Source: Lacipirellula parvula
Lineage (GTDB): Bacteria > Planctomycetota > Planctomycetia > Pirellulales > Lacipirellulaceae
DNA length: 64,000 nt
Direction: 5' to 3'
Assembly (NCBI RefSeq): GCF_009177095.1
Contig: NZ_AP021861.1
Location: 310,001 to 374,000 of the forward strand
The position numbers and the translations under genes are program-made. Every line of letters begins with the position of its first letter. Position 1 is the stretch's first letter. The notes below the pieces were generated by a model. That model did not search any database and was not told where the DNA came from. It saw only the letters and a program-made list of their open reading frames with translations. Shown here piece by piece: positions 61,277 to 64,000 of the stretch.

Positions 61277-61714
61277 TTAGGCGATCGAGGCGAGCTCGGT
61301 CGGCTCAGGCTGTTGGGCCTGGTGCGGGTGATCGGCGCCCTTGTAGATCTTGAGCTTCGACAGCATCGCGGCGCCGAGCTTGTTCTTCGGCAGCATGCGG
61401 CGGACGGCTTCCTGAAGGATCAGCTCAGGCGACTTTTCCAAGCGGTCGGCGGCGCCGATCGTGCGTTGGCGGGTGTAGCCGGTGTACCAGGCGTACTTCT
61501 TCTGGTCCCACTTCTTGCCCGTGAAGTGCACCTTCTCGCAGTTGACGACAACGATGAAATCGCCGGTGTCGACGTGCGGGGTATAGGTCGGGCGGTGCTT
61601 GCCCATCAGGATGACGGCAATTTCGCTGGCCAGGCGGCCCACGATCTTATCGGTGGCGTCGACTAGCAGCCACTTCTGCTCGAACGTGCCAGCTTTGGCC
61701 ATGTAGGTGGTCAT
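61277..61714 (-). CDS. rplM: 50S ribosomal protein uL13
   Basis: A 145-residue ribosomal protein of the large subunit. Visible features: KWLLVDATDKIVGRLASEIA, TGDFIVVVNCEKVHFTGKK, YTGYTRQRTIGAADRLEKSP and the signature ILQEAVRRMLPKNKLG. It leads the two-gene rplM-rpsI operon, with a putative promoter 85-113 bases upstream and a GC-rich leader. In several bacteria this operon is autoregulated by L13 or S9 through leader RNA; no known L13 leader motif was recognised here. Confidence 0.97.
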   Translation of the reverse strand: MTTYMAKAGTFEQKWLLVDATDKIVGRLASEIAVILMGKHRPTYTPHVDTGDFIVVVNCEKVHFTGKKWDQKKYAWYTGYTRQRTIGAADRLEKSPELILQEAVRRMLPKNKLGAAMLSKLKIYKGADHPHQAQQPEPTELASIA

Positions 61715-61798
61715 GGGACGAATACTTTCCGCAAATACGTGTCGAAAACTGTCGTTCGAGCCGCTTAGCCGAGGCGCAGCGACTTTGGAGAATCGCTC

Positions 61799-61827
61799 AA
61801 TTTACCAGCGTCCCCCCAAGGGGGCAA
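61799..61827 (-). promoter_or_regulatory. Putative promoter of rplM-rpsI
   Basis: On the minus strand TTGCCC (61827-61822, four of six), a 17-base spacer and TAAATT (61804-61799, four of six) precede rplM, leaving a leader of about 75 bases. Confidence 0.5.
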
Positions 61828-61911
61828 GTGGACCATTTTTAAGGGTTCAGGTGGCTGGGTTCGGGGTTCAGGAAGAACGCGGTGGGCCTCGCTACTCCCG
61901 GAGCGTACGTG

Positions 61912-62121
61912 CTATTTTCGGCCGCGCAGGGCGAGCGCCCCGAGCCAAAGGGTGAGAAATCCCCCGGTCATCGCCACGACGACCCACAAACGGCGGTAGT
62001 CGCGGTCGGGAGTTTGCGGGTCGAGGCCGAGATAGGCCCCGAGGGCGAGCAGGCCTCCCCAGGCGACCAGGCTGGCCACGATGTACCACAGGAGCCGGCG
62101 GTTGGTGGGTTCGTGCTGCAT
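61912..62121 (-). CDS. Small two-helix membrane protein
   Basis: A 69-residue protein from ATG 62121 (MQHEPTNRRLLWYIVASLVA); the longer frame adds 45 Pro/Arg-rich residues from a repeat sequence and is unlikely. Two membrane helices (LLWYIVASLVAWGGLLALGAYL and LWVVVAMTGGFLTLWLGALAL, each given in part) are joined by a polar loop (DPQTPDRDYRR). No family function known. It lies upstream of rplM on the same strand, about 200 bases away. Confidence 0.7.
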   Translation of the reverse strand: MQHEPTNRRLLWYIVASLVAWGGLLALGAYLGLDPQTPDRDYRRLWVVVAMTGGFLTLWLGALALRGRK

Positions 62122-62477
62122 GGGGCGGTCTGGCCGGAGGGTTTGTGGGAGGGGTCTCCGACCCCGATGCGGCTTTGGCGGTACTGAACGGCACGAATTG
62201 GTGAGCGGTTTCGGCGTCGGAGACGCCTCCCACAGGCGGGGCTTGCCTTTCGCCATCGTTGCAGCGGTCTTCGGATTAGCGCAAAAGCGCTATTACGTTA
62301 AAGGCCTGCGCAATTCGAGATTTAAGCAGTCACGACCTCCGAGTACACTCGGCTAAAGATGAGCGAGCCGCGGGCATCCCCCGCTTTCTCGGCGGACGCG
62401 CGGGGCGAGTCCCTGCGGCGTGATTCTACCCCACCCCCGCCCTTCCCTGAATCGTTATTTGCCAAGGCTGAGTTGAG
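62122..62477. other. Intergenic region with 18-bp inverted repeat
   Basis: No gene seen. GTGGGAGGGGTCTCCGAC (62145-62162) and GTCGGAGACGCCTCCCAC (62216-62233) are reverse complements with one mismatch. The rest should contain the promoter of ald, for which no convincing -35/-10 pair was found. Confidence 0.6.
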
Positions 62478-63587
62478 ATGATTATCGGCGTCCCCAAAGA
62501 AGTGAAGTTGGATGAGTACCGCGTCGCCATGCTGCCGGTTGGCGTCGAAGAGCTAACCCGCCGCGGGCATAAGGTGCTCATCGAAGTTGGCGCGGGAATT
62601 GGTTCGGGCTTGCCCGACACCGAATACGCCGCCGCCGGGGCTGAGTTGGTGCTCGAAGCGACTGAGATCTTCGCTCGCGCCGACATGATCGTGAAGGTGA
62701 AGGAGCCGCAGGCAAGCGAATGGCCGATGATCCGCAAGGGTCAAACGGTCTTCACTTACTTCCACTTCGCCGCCGATCGTGAACTGACGGAAGCGATGAT
62801 CAACTCGGGCGCCGCCGCGGTGGCGTACGAGACGCTGGCCGACGACCAAGGCCGATTGCCGCTGCTGACGCCGATGAGCGAAGTGGCCGGCCGGATGAGC
62901 GTGCAGGAAGGCGCCAAGTACTTGGAGCGTCCGCAGCAAGGCCGCGGCATTTTGCTGGGCGGCGTGCCGGGCGTGGCGCCGGCGAACATCCTCATCCTAG
63001 GCGGCGGCATCGTGGGTGCCAATGCCGCGAAGATTGCCGCAGGCTTCAACGCCAACGTGGCGATTCTCGACATCAACATGGATCGGCTGCGGTACCTCTC
63101 GGACGTGATGCCGCCGAACGTCGACGTGTTGTTCAGCGATCGTCACATCATTCGCGAGCAGCTGCGGTTGGCCGACCTCGTGATTGGCGCCGTGTTGATT
63201 CCTGGCGCCAAGGCGCCGCGGTTGATCGAACGCGAGCAGCTGAAGGAAATGAAACAAGGCTCGGTGATCATCGACGTCGCGATCGACCAGGGCGGCTGCA
63301 TTGCTACGAGCCGGCCGACGACGCACAGCGAGCCGACGTACATTGTCGATGATGTGCTCCACTACTGCGTGACGAACATGCCGGGCGCCGTGGGGCGGAC
63401 GAGCACGTTTGCGTTGTGCAACGTGACGCTGCCGTGGGTGATTGAGATTGCCCAACGCGGGATCGAGGATGCGGCTCACTCGCTGCGGCCGATTGCTCGG
63501 GCCGTGAACATGTTCGCCGGCGAGGTGACGAATCGGCCGGTGGCTGAGACGTTTGCGATTCCTTATAGCAATCGCTTTCTGCCGTAA
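62478..63587 (+). CDS. ald: Alanine dehydrogenase
   Basis: Ald reversibly deaminates L-alanine to pyruvate with NAD. The 369-residue protein matches family length. The N-terminus MIIGVPKEVKLDEYRVAMLP, substrate residues in IVKVKEPQ (Lys) and TYFHFAAD (His), the GGVPGVAPANILILGGG dinucleotide fold with GIVGANAAKIAAG, and SVIIDVAIDQGGC are all as expected. ATG 62478 is five bases after a GAG-type site. It is followed after 17 bases by a partial membrane protein on the same strand. Confidence 0.97.
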   Translation: MIIGVPKEVKLDEYRVAMLPVGVEELTRRGHKVLIEVGAGIGSGLPDTEYAAAGAELVLEATEIFARADMIVKVKEPQASEWPMIRKGQTVFTYFHFAADRELTEAMINSGAAAVAYETLADDQGRLPLLTPMSEVAGRMSVQEGAKYLERPQQGRGILLGGVPGVAPANILILGGGIVGANAAKIAAGFNANVAILDINMDRLRYLSDVMPPNVDVLFSDRHIIREQLRLADLVIGAVLIPGAKAPRLIEREQLKEMKQGSVIIDVAIDQGGCIATSRPTTHSEPTYIVDDVLHYCVTNMPGAVGRTSTFALCNVTLPWVIEIAQRGIEDAAHSLRPIARAVNMFAGEVTNRPVAETFAIPYSNRFLP

Positions 63588-63604
63588 GCGTCTCGGTTTG
63601 CTTT

Positions 63605-64000
63605 ATGGAAGTCTCATGGCTGTGGTTCGTCGTGCCGGCTCTGGTCATGGGGTGTTACGTCTTGCCGGTGCTAATTCTCTGCCTCAGCGGGCTGAAGCTT
63701 CACCTTCACAAGGAGGCTGCCGCGGTTGAGTTGTTTCGTGGTCTGCTGTCGTCGGGCGCTATAGATCCACAATGGCTTAGGGATAGTGGGTTTTCCCCGT
63801 TGGGAGCCTATCACCTGGGTGATGCAACTGGTCGGAGCTCGGTTGTTTGGAAGCGCACTGGAGAGAGAACGTATTTGTCAGTGGTCTTGAACGGAGGCGA
63901 GTTTTCATCACTCGAATTCTTTTCTGCGTTTGAATCTGGCGGACTTTCGACCGGCAGTCGGATTCTCCAAGTTCTTCCTGTTGCTCCCGGCCGCTGGGTT
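63605..64000 (+). CDS. Hypothetical membrane-anchored protein (3' end cut by window edge)
   Basis: From ATG 63605 the frame is open for 132 codons to the end of the window. The protein starts MEVSWLWFVVPALVMGCYVL with a hydrophobic helix through about residue 30, then a soluble domain (AAAVELFRGLLSSGAIDPQW, GAYHLGDATGRSSVVWKRTG, YLSVVLNGGEFSSLEFFSAF). No family recognised from this part. It starts 17 bases after ald, so it may share a transcript, but its codon use is less GC-biased than that of ald, which may mean a different history. Confidence 0.65.
   Translation, partial: MEVSWLWFVVPALVMGCYVLPVLILCLSGLKLHLHKEAAAVELFRGLLSSGAIDPQWLRDSGFSPLGAYHLGDATGRSSVVWKRTGERTYLSVVLNGGEFSSLEFFSAFESGGLSTGSRILQVLPVAPGRWV

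Overview
The window reads as a chromosomal segment of a high-GC planctomycete, most likely of the order Pirellulales. The evidence is the gene content: a DUF1501 and DUF1549/DUF1553 pair, a DUF1559 protein, a secreted DUF1080 protein, the PVC 'small basic protein', an EF-G of the mitochondrial EFG1-like (spd) type, membrane-bound NfeD proteases with flotillin-like FloA, several large secreted or anchored TPR proteins, and a eukaryotic-like Ser/Thr kinase. No rRNA operon, CRISPR array, transposase or prophage was seen. One tRNA gene (tRNA-Leu, anticodon GAG) is present. Species cannot be fixed from the sequence alone.

Layout. 0-6.3 kb, minus strand: an ABC exporter (ATPase, double-FtsX permease, HlyD-type adaptor) followed closely by purE and purK; purK runs off the left edge. 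6.5-14.4 kb, plus strand: a good sigma-70-like promoter, then a 1486-residue anchored TPR protein, an Ala/Pro/Glu-rich secreted protein with about 18 acidic 'DPF'-like repeats, and a lipoprotein. 14.5-25.1 kb: floA copy 1, a YceI protein, a membrane protein, mnmA (with an in-frame palindromic insertion), prfB (with a +1 programmed frameshift), a DUF1080 protein and several planctomycete-type hypotheticals. 25.2-37.3 kb: fusA, a CPBP protease, two TPR proteins, fumC, a cupin, tRNA-Leu, ferritin, and a coiled-coil membrane pair. 37.4-42.9 kb, minus strand: an NfeD(long)-NfeD(short)-FloA-anchored protein cluster, the second floA in the window. 43.1-50.5 kb, mostly minus: an Rrf2-like regulator without Fe-S cysteines, the small basic protein, a kinase, accD, a histidine-phosphatase-fold protein that has lost its catalytic histidines, rpe, scpB and an ACP-phosphodiesterase-like protein. 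50.7-64 kb: MscS channel, ychF, DUF3592 protein, LD-carboxypeptidase, the DUF1501 and DUF1549 pair, a repeat-rich island with one orphan ORF, rplM-rpsI, ald, and a partial membrane protein at the right edge.

What stands out most is the space between genes. Many gaps hold palindromic elements, often palindromes nested inside palindromes. Three families show compensatory base changes between copies, so the hairpin itself seems to be what is maintained. The clearest case is a mirror-symmetric array of six hairpins at 40292-40496, inside the NfeD operon. One related element sits in frame within mnmA and so adds about 28 residues to the enzyme. Other points for follow-up are the degenerate tandem ClpP-like domains of the long NfeD protein, the phosphatase pseudoenzyme and the prfB frameshift.
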